Part shown: positions 14,240 through 23,219 of the stretch, piece after piece
Layout of the letters: each line of letters begins with the position of its first letter
Position numbering within the stretch: position 1 is the first letter of the stretch
Source of the DNA: JBMOLK01 sp049325575
Lineage (GTDB): Bacteria; Bacillota; Clostridia; Acetivibrionales; Acetivibrionaceae
Length of the DNA: 34,560 nt
Assembly: GCA_049325575.1 (NCBI GenBank)
Contig: JBMOLK010000316.1
Location: 1 to 34,560, forward strand
Reading direction: 5' to 3'
Notes under the pieces: model-generated
What the model was told of the DNA's origin: nothing
The model's database searches: none
Seen by the model: the letters and a program-made list of their open reading frames with translations, nothing else
Position numbers and translations under genes: made by a program

Positions 14240-15400
14240 TTGAAGAAATTTGTATCAATAATCCTGATTGTTTTCATGTTGGCTGTTATGCTCCAATCAT
14301 ATGCAAAAGATGACAGCGGCATATCCATATCCTATGACAGTGCTAGGGAGACTATGCTAAAAAACAACAGGACAATAAAGAGCCTTCAACTGGCTGAAAG
14401 AAAAGCATATTATCAGTACAGCAGTGCTGTTCAGGGTACAAAAGGTATCAATACCGAGGGATTTACAACAGAGACTCCTTATGGTGATATGCACATAAGC
14501 TTTCCGGGAGATTTTCAGATATTACTTACGAAGCAAAAGGAGCTGTATCCGCTTTCGATGAAATATTACTGGGATATGACCAATAGTAGAAAGCTTACAA
14601 CAGAGAAAGCTTTGGAGTTAGGACTAAGGGATTTGTATTTAGGCTTTATGAAAGCCCATAGGGATTATGATATGGGTTTAAAGAAGCTTGAGCTGGCAAA
14701 AAAGAAATATAATGTCAGCAAGCTTAGATTTGACCAGGGCCATATCTCAAAACTTGAATTTGAGGAGGCCGAATACAACTTAACAAAATCCCAAAAAGAC
14801 ATGGAGGCAGCTGCTAGAAGCAAGGAGAATATGTTAAGGACGTTTAATTCCTACATAGGGGTCCCTATTGATACAGGGTATGATAAGGTGATTTATAAAG
14901 AGCTGTCAAGCGGTCTTGTGTTAAAGCCTGTTGATTATTATATCGAGAAAGCTTTAAGCGAAAGACTGGAAATTACAAGCCTTATGGAAGAGATAAAGCT
15001 TAAGGAGCTTCATCTGTCGATTCTTAAGAAAAACAGAGCAAATGAAATATATGTAAAGATAAGAAAAGAGTATGACGATGTTTCAAGAGAACTAGAAAGC
15101 CTTAAAATCAAGCTTGAAAAGGCAAAGCTTGATGTGGAGGATGATATAAAAAGTGCATATATAGACATTAAAAAAGAAGGATATAATGTTAAGAGCATGG
15201 CAGAAACCTTGAACATGCAAAAAAGGAGCTATGAAAAACTGGAAAGCCAATATAAACAGGGCTTAATGCCAAGGATTGCACTTGATGAAATGGAAATTGG
15301 CCTTAGAGAGTTAAAAAACGGATTTGATCTGGTTGTATACGGCTATAATACAAAACTGATGAAATTAAATGAGGCTGCCGGTATCGGTCCGGCATATTAG
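14240..15400 (+). CDS. TolC-family (outer-membrane-efflux-like) protein 1
   Basis: A 386-aa exported helical protein. The signal sequence is KKFVSIILIVFMLAVMLQSYA (about 2-22). Two long alpha-hairpin repeats follow, each with the TolC-family turn: KYNVSKLRFDQGHISKLEFE near 160-178 and YEKLESQYKQGLMPRIALDE near 334-353. Both have Y/R-x5-G-x-I/L-x-x-x-x-L-x-x spacing. The short loops of porin-type TolC barrels are hard to see. The start is TTG 14240 with AAGGAGGGAG upstream. It lies 14 nt from the next TolC-like gene, and the MacAB-type genes come after. In a single-membrane bacterium such a protein would span the wall region rather than an outer membrane (inference). Confidence 0.78.
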   Translation: MKKFVSIILIVFMLAVMLQSYAKDDSGISISYDSARETMLKNNRTIKSLQLAERKAYYQYSSAVQGTKGINTEGFTTETPYGDMHISFPGDFQILLTKQKELYPLSMKYYWDMTNSRKLTTEKALELGLRDLYLGFMKAHRDYDMGLKKLELAKKKYNVSKLRFDQGHISKLEFEEAEYNLTKSQKDMEAAARSKENMLRTFNSYIGVPIDTGYDKVIYKELSSGLVLKPVDYYIEKALSERLEITSLMEEIKLKELHLSILKKNRANEIYVKIRKEYDDVSRELESLKIKLEKAKLDVEDDIKSAYIDIKKEGYNVKSMAETLNMQKRSYEKLESQYKQGLMPRIALDEMEIGLRELKNGFDLVVYGYNTKLMKLNEAAGIGPAY

Positions 15401-15414
15401 GAAGGATGGTGTAT

Positions 15415-16503
15415 ATGAAGAAGAGAACTGCAGGTTTGATTATAGTGTTGTCATTGGTTCTGACCTTTACAACGGTTTTGGCAGTTGAAAGTAATTTTCT
15501 ATTAAATATAGAAGGCTTCAAGAAGCTTGCTGTAGAAAACAGCAGGCAGTCGGCAATAGATGACCTTGAGATTAAGGCCAGGGAGAGTGCCTTGGAGGAT
15601 GCAAAACACGATGCTGAATTCGTGTCATACACAGGTACCAGAAGTGATATGTATGGTGTGGGGATAAAAAAGGAAGTAACTCCTTTGGAAGCAGAAGCTA
15701 ACCTTGAGTATGCCAAAAAGGAAAAGGAAGAGAATTTAGAGAACCTAAGACTTGATGTTTATAAGGCAACACTGGGCTTGCTGCTTGCGCAGAAGGAACT
15801 CCAAATGGAGGCAGAAAAGCTCTACATACTAAAGGAAAAATACTCAATGGTTGAAGCCAGGTACAAGGAAGGGAAAATTACAGACAATGACCTTTATGAT
15901 GCAAAATATGCTTTAGACAAAAAAGCAATTGATAAGGATAAGGTTGAAAAAAAGGTCCAGTCTGCAGGTCTTGAGCTTAAAAGACTCTTAAATCTGAAGC
16001 TTGACGAGACTCCTCTGAAAGTTGAGGATGAGCTGGTACTATCAACCTGGGAAGATATAGATATAGAAAAGATTGTTCTGGAAGCTCTTAACAAGAGTGC
16101 GGATATCTTTAAAAAGAGTGAAGAGTTAAAGGCAAAGGAAAAGACTTTGGAAGTAACCGGAGAATATTATAAGGACGGGGACTTTACATATGACGATAAT
16201 AAAGTAAATCTTGAGACTACGAAGGTTGGCCTGGAGGATGCAAAAACAAATCTAGAGGTACAAATTAGAAATAAATACAATGATATTCTAACGAAAAAGG
16301 ATAAGGTTGAGTTAGCACAGCAGTGGGAAGGTATACAGGAAAAGAAACTGGATAATGCAGAGCTAAAGTACAAAAAAGGTCTTATAAGCAAAGAAGAGCT
16401 TTTTAATGCAAAGGAAAAATTCCTGGATGCACAGTATCAGAAGTTTGCTGAAATTCATGATTATAATGCTTTAAAAGCCGAGTTTGAGGCGTTATACAAA
16501 TAG
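15415..16503 (+). CDS. TolC-family (outer-membrane-efflux-like) protein 2
   Basis: A 362-aa paralogue-like neighbour of the preceding gene. The signal peptide is MKKRTAGLIIVLSLVLTFTT (then VLA-VES). The helical hairpin repeats contain EKYSMVEARYKEGKITDNDL (about 142-161) and DNAELKYKKGLISKEELFNA (about 318-337), the same Y-x-x-G-x-I turn as protein 1. ATG 15415 is chosen over the in-frame ATG 15406 because GGAAGG (15400-15405) is correctly spaced only for 15415. Together with protein 1 it may form a hetero-oligomer, or the two may serve different substrates. This is inferred from adjacency only. Confidence 0.78.
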   Translation: MKKRTAGLIIVLSLVLTFTTVLAVESNFLLNIEGFKKLAVENSRQSAIDDLEIKARESALEDAKHDAEFVSYTGTRSDMYGVGIKKEVTPLEAEANLEYAKKEKEENLENLRLDVYKATLGLLLAQKELQMEAEKLYILKEKYSMVEARYKEGKITDNDLYDAKYALDKKAIDKDKVEKKVQSAGLELKRLLNLKLDETPLKVEDELVLSTWEDIDIEKIVLEALNKSADIFKKSEELKAKEKTLEVTGEYYKDGDFTYDDNKVNLETTKVGLEDAKTNLEVQIRNKYNDILTKKDKVELAQQWEGIQEKKLDNAELKYKKGLISKEELFNAKEKFLDAQYQKFAEIHDYNALKAEFEALYK

Positions 16504-16517
16504 TAAGGATAGGACGA

Positions 16518-16537
16518 GCACCCCAAAAGGGTGTTTT
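16518..16537 (+). terminator. Weak terminator/attenuator between the TolC-like and ABC genes
   Basis: A CACCC/GGGTG hairpin (16519-16523 with 16529-16533) with a short A-rich loop is followed by TTTT. It could lower read-through into the ABC genes. No separate promoter is evident in 16538-16631. Confidence 0.45.
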
Positions 16538-16631
16538 ACCTTATATGTGACTTGGTTTAACTAACATCGCACGGACAATTAGCCTTGGTGCACAGCTTAA
16601 AACTATTTATAAAAAGGTAAGTGGTGTATAA

Positions 16632-17366
16632 ATGATTATTAATATTAAAAACCTGGAGAAGGTATATAAAAACGGTAAAATTGAAGTTAAGGCTTTAAAG
16701 AAAGTAAGCCTTGGAGTAGAGCAAGGGGAGTTTTTATCAATAATGGGGCCTTCGGGTTCCGGAAAGTCTACCCTGATGAACATAATAGGGTGTTTGGACA
16801 GGTCCACTGCTGGAGTCTATGAACTGGACGGAGTTGATATTTCAAAACTAAATGATGTTGAACTGGCAAAAATCAGAAATCTAAAGATAGGATTTGTCTT
16901 TCAGTCATTTAATCTTCTTCCCAGGATGACTGCCCAACAGAATGTTGAGCTTCCGATGATTTATGCGGGGGCAGGCCTAAAAGAAAGAAGAAGAAAGGCT
17001 GCAGAGGCACTGGAAAAGGTGGGACTTAAAGACAGGATGCATCACAAACCCAATGAGATGTCCGGAGGACAGAAGCAGAGAGTTGCCATTGCAAGAGCGC
17101 TTGTAAACGATCCAGCTATCATACTTGCGGATGAACCTACAGGCAACCTGGACAGTTTTTCAGGAGAAGAGATTATGGCAGTTTTCCAGGACTTAAACAG
17201 AGAAGGGGTTACAGTAATTCTTGTTACCCATGAACCGGATATCGCACAGCATACAAAGCGCATTGTGAGCTTCAGGGATGGATTCTTGATAAAAGATGTA
17301 AAGGTTTTGGAACCGCTTGGTGCCAGGGAAGTTATAAAAGGCTACAAACTTGAACATATGGCTTAA
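16632..17366 (+). CDS. MacB/LolD-type ABC transporter ATPase
   Basis: A 244-aa nucleotide-binding subunit. Walker A is GPSGSGKST (39-47), with the Q-loop at FVFQSFNLLP (about 88-97), signature MSGGQKQR (143-150), Walker B IILADEPTGNLD (163-174) and H-loop VTHEPD. NLDSFSGEEIM after Walker B is typical of the MacB/LolD/FtsE branch that powers mechanotransmission rather than substrate passage. Its partners are the MacA-like adaptor (54 nt downstream) and the MacB-like permease. Confidence 0.93.
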   Translation: MIINIKNLEKVYKNGKIEVKALKKVSLGVEQGEFLSIMGPSGSGKSTLMNIIGCLDRSTAGVYELDGVDISKLNDVELAKIRNLKIGFVFQSFNLLPRMTAQQNVELPMIYAGAGLKERRRKAAEALEKVGLKDRMHHKPNEMSGGQKQRVAIARALVNDPAIILADEPTGNLDSFSGEEIMAVFQDLNREGVTVILVTHEPDIAQHTKRIVSFRDGFLIKDVKVLEPLGAREVIKGYKLEHMA

Positions 17367-17420
17367 CAGTTATGATACGGATTATATGTATTTGTTAGAA
17401 TGAATTAGGGAGGTACCAAT

Positions 17421-18695
17421 ATGAAAAAGAAGTTGATAGTGGTTGCTATAATATTAGTAGTTTTTGCAGGGCTTATAGGCCTGAATGTACTTATCAGTAA
17501 AAGTACCAGGACGGTTTTTAACCAGGGCACCACTTATAGTGTAAAGACAGTAGCAATTGAAAAAGGAAGCATTTCTTCCTCCATCTCTGCTTCCGGTAAC
17601 ATTGAAGAGGTAAAGCAGTACGAAGTATATGTTGATACGCCTTTAAAGGTCAATAAGCTTTTAGTGGAGAAGTATGAGAAAGTGACAAAAGGTCAGAAGC
17701 TTATGGAGCTTGACCTTGAAGGTCTGGAATCAGAACTTGAAAAGCTTAAAATAAACAGGAAGGTTCAGGAGCTTTCAAAGAACTCTCCTGCTGTTGAGGC
17801 GGAAATAAAAAGAGCGGAGTCTGCTGTAAAAAGTGCAGAGAGAGCTCTAAATGACAGTGTGGAAAAGTATAATAACAGCAAAACACTTTATGATGCACAG
17901 GCCATATCAAAAAGTGAGCTTGACATGGCAGAGAAAGCTGTAAATGAAGCAAGAACGGCTTTAGATAATGCAAAGATTACGCACAGGTCTGCCCTGGAGA
18001 ATAAAGATGTTGACAGAAAAATTAAGGAAGAGAATCTTGGGGCAACAATATTGGGTATTTCTGATTTGGAGAAAAAAATTGAAAAATTAAAGGACTCAAT
18101 GCTAAGTCCGATAGATGGAATACTTGTCGAGGTCAATGTTCAGGAGGGTTCATTTACCAGTAATGTGCAGCCTGTATTTAGGATTATAAATACCGACAAA
18201 CTTCAGGTCAAAGCTTCTGTTAGTGAATTTAACATGAAGGATGTCAAGGCAGGACAGAAGGTAAAGATAACAGGTGAAGCCATTGATGAGGAAGCTGAAG
18301 TAATGGGAATAGTTGACAGTATATCACCGGTTGCAAAACTAAACAGGACAGCCGGGGGAGAAGAAGTTGTGGTTGAGGTTATCATTTCGATAGATAATAC
18401 GGATGCCAGGCTAAAACCAGGCTTAAGTGTTGACTGTGAGATACTGACAAACGAGAAGGAAAACATAACCGTTGTGCCACAAAATACTACAAAAGAGGAT
18501 AAGGATGGAAAGTTGTTTGTGTACCTGGTTGATAAGGAAAAGAATATCATGGTTCAAAGATATGTAAAGCTTGGAATAGTATCCGATATGATGGCAGAAG
18601 TATTGGAAGGATTAAGTACAGGGGATGTTGTGGTTCTTGACCCACAGCCTTTTTATAAGGACGGGGCCAGAATACGGATAACAGAGAATAAATAA
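17421..18695 (+). CDS. MacA/HlyD-like periplasmic-type adaptor protein
   Basis: A 424-aa membrane-fusion protein. An N-terminal anchor (KKKLIVVAIILVVFAGLIGL) leads to a beta/lipoyl half (SISSSISASGNIEEVKQYEV). A long coiled coil follows (about 100-210, with KSELDMAEKAVNEARTALDN), then the second lipoyl half (MLSPIDGILVEVNVQEG, about 230-246) and the beta-barrel (LKPGLSVDCEILTNEKENIT). This is the order found in MacA/RND-type adaptors. In a tripartite pump the coiled coil docks on TolC. Here two TolC-like genes lie upstream, so a bridge across the cell wall is plausible (inference). GGGAGG precedes ATG 17421. Confidence 0.9.
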   Translation: MKKKLIVVAIILVVFAGLIGLNVLISKSTRTVFNQGTTYSVKTVAIEKGSISSSISASGNIEEVKQYEVYVDTPLKVNKLLVEKYEKVTKGQKLMELDLEGLESELEKLKINRKVQELSKNSPAVEAEIKRAESAVKSAERALNDSVEKYNNSKTLYDAQAISKSELDMAEKAVNEARTALDNAKITHRSALENKDVDRKIKEENLGATILGISDLEKKIEKLKDSMLSPIDGILVEVNVQEGSFTSNVQPVFRIINTDKLQVKASVSEFNMKDVKAGQKVKITGEAIDEEAEVMGIVDSISPVAKLNRTAGGEEVVVEVIISIDNTDARLKPGLSVDCEILTNEKENITVVPQNTTKEDKDGKLFVYLVDKEKNIMVQRYVKLGIVSDMMAEVLEGLSTGDVVVLDPQPFYKDGARIRITENK

Positions 18696-18711
18696 AAGAG
18701 GTGTTTTTTAA

Positions 18712-19923
18712 ATGAGCTTCTTTGAAAGTTTTAAACAGGCTTTAGATAGCCTAAAAGCCAATAAACTAAGGTCTATTCTGACAATGATAGGCATTATAAT
18801 GGGTGTGTTCTCCATTATTACCATAATGGCTTTGGGAAATGCTGCTGAAGAATATATCAGCGGCGAGTTTGAAAAAATCGGAGCAAATACACTTACCTTA
18901 TCATATAAGAGTAACAATGCAAGCAGAGATGAATGGCTTTTGCTTGAGGATATGGAAACAATAAAGAAGGCTTCACCGGAGATTAAAAATATTGCAACCA
19001 ATATTCAGCGCGGCGGTACATTAAGGATGGAGTCGAAAATAAGGAATGCACAGGTTAATGGAGTATCTTCACAGTATAAGAGCTTTGCTCCTATTGAAAT
19101 GGCTGCAGGAAGGTTTATTAATGATTTTGATATATCAGCAAGGTTAAAGGTTGTTATAGTAGATGAGTATTTTGCACAAAGGTATTTCAAAAAAGTAGAT
19201 ATTGTAGGTGAGACAGTCAAGTTCAAAACCGGTTCGGGTAAAAGCTACAATCTTAAAGTTGTAGGTGTTACAAAAGCGGGAAATGATATGTTTAAGGGTA
19301 TATTGGACAACGAAGACTTTCCTACATATGTCTACATGCCCATAACTACAGTTCAGAACATGTTTTATAATGTAAAAAGGCTGGACAGCATAATGGTTAC
19401 AATAGATAGTGATAAAAATGTCAAGGAGATAGGAGACAGGATTGTAAAGGCCCTGGAAGCTAAGAAAGGAAAAGAAGATACCTATATCACATATAGTTCT
19501 CAAGACTCCCAGAAAATATTCTCAAGTATAATAAACGTTGTATCTGGAGTCCTCCTTGTTATTGCAGTAATAACACTAATAGTTGGAGGAATCGGTATAG
19601 TAAACATATTATTGGTATCGGTAACCGAAAGGATACGTGAGATAGGAATAAGAAAGGCATTGGGGGCACAAAAGAAAGATATTGTACTTCAATTTATAAC
19701 TGAATCTATTATCATGACAGGTATCAGCGGTTTGATAGGTATAGGGCTGGGAGTTGGTGCCGGAAGCATAATTTCAGGAATGATCAAGATTCCTCCTGTT
19801 GTTGATATTCCGGTTATTATTTCAGCTTTTCTGGGTTCGGTTACGTTGGGCCTCATATTTGGTGTATATCCTGCAAAGAAGGCCGCGGACCTTGACCCTA
19901 TAGAATCGCTGCGGTATGAATAA
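18712..19923 (+). CDS. MacB-like ABC permease
   Basis: A 403-aa type VII ABC permease. TM1 is near 20-42 (LRSILTMIGIIMGVFSIITI). A large extracytoplasmic domain follows (about 45-265), then three TM segments at about 267-295 (VVSGVLLVIAVITLIVGGIG), 325-350 and 360-385. The coupling motif is ERIREIGIRKALGAQKKDI (about 307-325), and it ends KAADLDPIESLRYE, both typical of MacB/FtsX permeases. The ATPase is a separate polypeptide here, whereas it is fused in E. coli MacB. The gap to the adaptor gene is 16 nt with its own SD. Confidence 0.93.
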   Translation: MSFFESFKQALDSLKANKLRSILTMIGIIMGVFSIITIMALGNAAEEYISGEFEKIGANTLTLSYKSNNASRDEWLLLEDMETIKKASPEIKNIATNIQRGGTLRMESKIRNAQVNGVSSQYKSFAPIEMAAGRFINDFDISARLKVVIVDEYFAQRYFKKVDIVGETVKFKTGSGKSYNLKVVGVTKAGNDMFKGILDNEDFPTYVYMPITTVQNMFYNVKRLDSIMVTIDSDKNVKEIGDRIVKALEAKKGKEDTYITYSSQDSQKIFSSIINVVSGVLLVIAVITLIVGGIGIVNILLVSVTERIREIGIRKALGAQKKDIVLQFITESIIMTGISGLIGIGLGVGAGSIISGMIKIPPVVDIPVIISAFLGSVTLGLIFGVYPAKKAADLDPIESLRYE

Positions 19924-19938
19924 GGAGAGTAAAATAAT

Positions 19939-19966
19939 AAAACCCGGAGAAAACTCCGGGTTTTTT
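19939..19966. terminator. Strong bidirectional terminator
   Basis: An 11-bp stem AAAACCCGGAG/CTCCGGGTTTT (19939-19949 with 19954-19964), an AAAA loop and T6. It lies between the convergent permease and PBP genes. Confidence 0.92.
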
Positions 19967-19980
19967 ATATGGCCTGTTAT

Positions 19981-22410
19981 CTAGTCACCCTCACTGCTGC
20001 CACCAAAATCAAATAAGTTTGGAATTAAGGTTTTATCAAATGGTATCAATGTATCATCCCTTAGATAGCCTGTATCAGGCCCATGTACATTACAATACTC
20101 TCCCTCGGGCAGTTCGTATACCAAATCCGATGGCTTCTTATCACCTGGCTTAACAGGTACATAAGGTACGGGACGCTGAATAAATACCTTTTCTACTATG
20201 GATTCAAAGGGGCAATAATCACCCACTAGCATATTTCTCCCATAAACATCCTTGCTGTCCTTGCATACACGAGCTTTAACATGTACATCACATAAATCCT
20301 CTTCAGCAGGCTCGGTTCCCTTAATGAACAGTTCCGTTCTCACAGCCGACCCCCTAGGGTCCTGAGCACATAAGTCTGTTGCAATTTTACCTGAATAAAT
20401 ACAGACTGTTTTTTTCACAATACCTTTAGGTTCGGGAAAATCGGTGGGCTTTAAACCTTCGTGAGCCTTTTCCATAACATCGCGCCAGATCTCCTGTGCC
20501 CTGTTGGACTCAGATTTTATTATAGTAACATTTTTATCATATCCATACCAAACTGCACCTACATAATAGGGTGAGTAACCAACAAACCACTTGTCATAGT
20601 TGTTGCTGGTGGTACCGGTTTTACCAGCCGTAGGCATTTTTCCGCCCTGCAGCTGTCCGCGTCGGTATGCCGTACCACCCGGTTCACTTACAACGCCCTT
20701 CATCATATCAGTAACTATATAAGCTGCCGTTTCATCATAAACTATACTGCTCTTCGGTTTCTTTTCCAGGAGGACATTTCCTTTCATATCCAATACCTTT
20801 GTATAGGTTATAGGCTCATAATAAAGTCCCTTACTTGCAAAAGGCACATATGATGCAGCCATCTGCAAAGCATTTACACCTTCCCTGGGGCCTCCCAAGG
20901 CAATAGACAGGTATTTCTCATCATCCCTGTTAATGTCTACCTTCTTAAGATACTCTGCAGATAAATCCTTGCCCAAATAGTCCTGCCAGACCCTTGCAGC
21001 TACTACGTTTACCGACTTCTTAAGAGCGGTTCGGATTGAAGTAAGTCCATCGTAGCCATTATCGTAGTTTCTGGGGTATAAACCTTTGTTAACACCCTGC
21101 ATGTATACCGGTACATCATCTATTATAGTGGCAGCTGTAATCAATCTTTCATTGACTGCTGGACCATATACGGCTATAGGCTTGAAGGTTGAACCTGGTT
21201 GTCTCTTTACCTGTGGATCGGAGGCTCTGTTAAGCGGCATGCCTACCTTTTTACCGGCACCGCCATATAAGGCTACAACATGGCCGTTGCTTGGATCGAT
21301 TATAACCATGGCTCCCTGGGGAGGAAGGCTTGTTTTTTTATTTATCCTGCTAAAATATTTATCGTTCTGGAATACTTCATCCATGGCTTTTTGAATCCTG
21401 GTATCCATGGTTGTATAGATATCCAAACCGTTATTATAAATGGTTTTGATGGCAAGTTCCTCGGAATAGCCCTTTTCCATAAGATCTTTTTTTATATCCC
21501 TTATTACCTGATCAACAAAATACGGCTGATTGCTTGTGACTTCGGCAGAGCGCTTGTTGAAATCTGCAAATACCAGCTCTTGATTTATCGCTTCGTCATA
21601 CTCTTTCTGTGTTATATACCCCTGATTAAGCATTTCCTCAAGTATTGTCTTCTGACGTTCAATATTGTTTTCTTTTCCCTTTTTAGTGAAGGGGTCATAT
21701 TTTGCAGGCCAATTGGTGATGCCGGCAAGAGAAGCACTTTCTGCCAGGGAAAGCTTACTTACATCCTTGTTAAAGTATGTCTTTGAAGCTGACTGTACTC
21801 CATAACAGTTCTGACCCATATATATAAGGTTCATATAAAGCTCCAGGATCTGGTCCTTACTTAAGTTGCGCTCCAGGTCCATGGCTATCCACCATTCCTG
21901 AACCTTACGCTTTACAGATCGCTGATCATTTCCGGTCAGGTTCTTTACCACCTGCTGGGTAATAGTACTTCCACCGTGAGGAGATGCTCCAGGCTTAAAG
22001 AAATTTATTACAGCTCCGAATATTCTTCTTAAGTCAATACCGGAATGTTCCCTAAAACGCTTGTCTTCTATAGCTACAAATGCATCCTTCAAATCCTGTG
22101 GGATGTCCTTGTAGTCAACCATCTCCCTGTTTTGTGCACCCCGAAGAGGCATAATAACGTTTCCAGCAGAGTCGTATACATGTGTAGTAAACCCTTTAAG
22201 TGTTAACTGCTCGGGTGTGATTTCCTCTGCCGTTCTAACATATGCGAATACCATACCCGACAGTATGCCGCCAATGATGCAAGAAATAATTATACCAAGA
22301 ATCAGTAAAATCTTAATAACCAGCAATGTGACCTTAAACGCTGATCTAAACTGCTTCTTTTTATTGCTTTTGGCAGCTCCATTAGAAACAGTTTTTGTTT
22401 TAGAGTTCAT
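19981..22410 (-). CDS. ponA: Class A penicillin-binding protein (PBP1A type)
   Basis: An 809-aa bifunctional peptidoglycan glycosyltransferase/transpeptidase at the membrane. A basic cytoplasmic tail precedes TM 28-57. In the GT51 domain (about 75-250) the catalytic Glu is in AIEDKRFREHSGID (E115), with GGSTITQQVVKNL (146-158) and RKVQEWWIAMDLE. In the transpeptidase domain SxxK is S407-TF-K410, SxN is S466-V-N468 and KTG is 597-599 in GKTGTTSNNYDKWFVGY. After about residue 660 a Cys-containing tail (C at VCIYSG, LCAQD, LCDVH, RVCKD, YCPF, YCNVH) ends in an acidic stretch. It has its own terminator at 19939, and no operon partner is visible. Confidence 0.95.
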   Translation of the reverse strand: MNSKTKTVSNGAAKSNKKKQFRSAFKVTLLVIKILLILGIIISCIIGGILSGMVFAYVRTAEEITPEQLTLKGFTTHVYDSAGNVIMPLRGAQNREMVDYKDIPQDLKDAFVAIEDKRFREHSGIDLRRIFGAVINFFKPGASPHGGSTITQQVVKNLTGNDQRSVKRKVQEWWIAMDLERNLSKDQILELYMNLIYMGQNCYGVQSASKTYFNKDVSKLSLAESASLAGITNWPAKYDPFTKKGKENNIERQKTILEEMLNQGYITQKEYDEAINQELVFADFNKRSAEVTSNQPYFVDQVIRDIKKDLMEKGYSEELAIKTIYNNGLDIYTTMDTRIQKAMDEVFQNDKYFSRINKKTSLPPQGAMVIIDPSNGHVVALYGGAGKKVGMPLNRASDPQVKRQPGSTFKPIAVYGPAVNERLITAATIIDDVPVYMQGVNKGLYPRNYDNGYDGLTSIRTALKKSVNVVAARVWQDYLGKDLSAEYLKKVDINRDDEKYLSIALGGPREGVNALQMAASYVPFASKGLYYEPITYTKVLDMKGNVLLEKKPKSSIVYDETAAYIVTDMMKGVVSEPGGTAYRRGQLQGGKMPTAGKTGTTSNNYDKWFVGYSPYYVGAVWYGYDKNVTIIKSESNRAQEIWRDVMEKAHEGLKPTDFPEPKGIVKKTVCIYSGKIATDLCAQDPRGSAVRTELFIKGTEPAEEDLCDVHVKARVCKDSKDVYGRNMLVGDYCPFESIVEKVFIQRPVPYVPVKPGDKKPSDLVYELPEGEYCNVHGPDTGYLRDDTLIPFDKTLIPNLFDFGGSSEGD

Positions 22411-22688
22411 AAAAGTTCCTCTCCTTTAATTCAAAGCAAGTATAATTTAGTGCTTATAACATATGTATTATAGCTCATATCTTTAAGACATTAATCTAAA
22501 CATCTTACATTATAACATAAAAATGTTATTTGTGATTAAAAAATCTTATCAAATTCGTTTTATGGTCCTTACCTATAGTTGCTTTAATCTGTACTATTTT
22601 CCAGGAGTTAATTTTAATAACCATTTCCTGTTGAAAAAGTACAAAATATTGTTTAAACTTATATTATATGAATTTAGGAGGTGTAGGA

Positions 22689-23147
22689 TTGGAGATTAAG
22701 GTTGGAGAAATAATAAAAGCCAAGAGACAGGAAAAAAACTATTCTCTTATAGATTTCTCAAAAGTAATCGGAATTTCCCCCGGATATCTTTCCCAGCTGG
22801 AAAATGGACGAAAAGCAAATCCTAAATTGGAAATAGTATTAAGGATAATAAAAGTGCTTGATATTGACATTGATATGCTTTTAGGGTTGGACAGCCCTAA
22901 TGAGAACCTGAACCTCAAGATACCGTCCCTTCTAAAGCTTGTTCTGGCTAAGGACAGAAATTTTAAGGTTTTGGAGGATAAGGAAGTATTAAAGAAATTG
23001 TGTGGTATAATTGATAAGTCTTTAGATAGCAAGTATCTTATCGATAATAAAGAGCTTTACGAATTGTTTTTAGAGGATATTTACATACAGATTGAAACAA
23101 CCTTAAAACGGTATATGGCCTTTCAAATAGTAAAGGAAGTAATGTAA
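22689..23147 (+). CDS. XRE-family helix-turn-helix regulator
   Basis: A 152-aa DNA-binding protein. The N-terminal HTH (about 1-60) reads VGEIIKAKRQEKNYSLIDFS, then KVIGISPGYLSQLENGRKAN, the classic XRE/Cro pattern. The C-terminal half (about 75-152) is helical and acidic with no recognised ligand domain. The frame is open from ATG 22668, but AGGAGGTG (22676-22683) points to TTG 22689. It lies 72 nt upstream of yunB on the same strand, so the pair may be one transcript. The target is unknown. Confidence 0.82.
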   Translation: MEIKVGEIIKAKRQEKNYSLIDFSKVIGISPGYLSQLENGRKANPKLEIVLRIIKVLDIDIDMLLGLDSPNENLNLKIPSLLKLVLAKDRNFKVLEDKEVLKKLCGIIDKSLDSKYLIDNKELYELFLEDIYIQIETTLKRYMAFQIVKEVM

Positions 23148-23219
23148 CCAATGCAATTTTCAAATAGCGTTCACAAATTGCCCCTCTTGATTCATAGTAT
23201 GAGTAAAGGGGGTTTTTTT

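Noticed and set aside
21280..21786. A 168-codon plus-strand open frame inside the PBP gene
   Set aside because: It is antisense to the well-supported GT51/transpeptidase domains and has no ribosome binding site.
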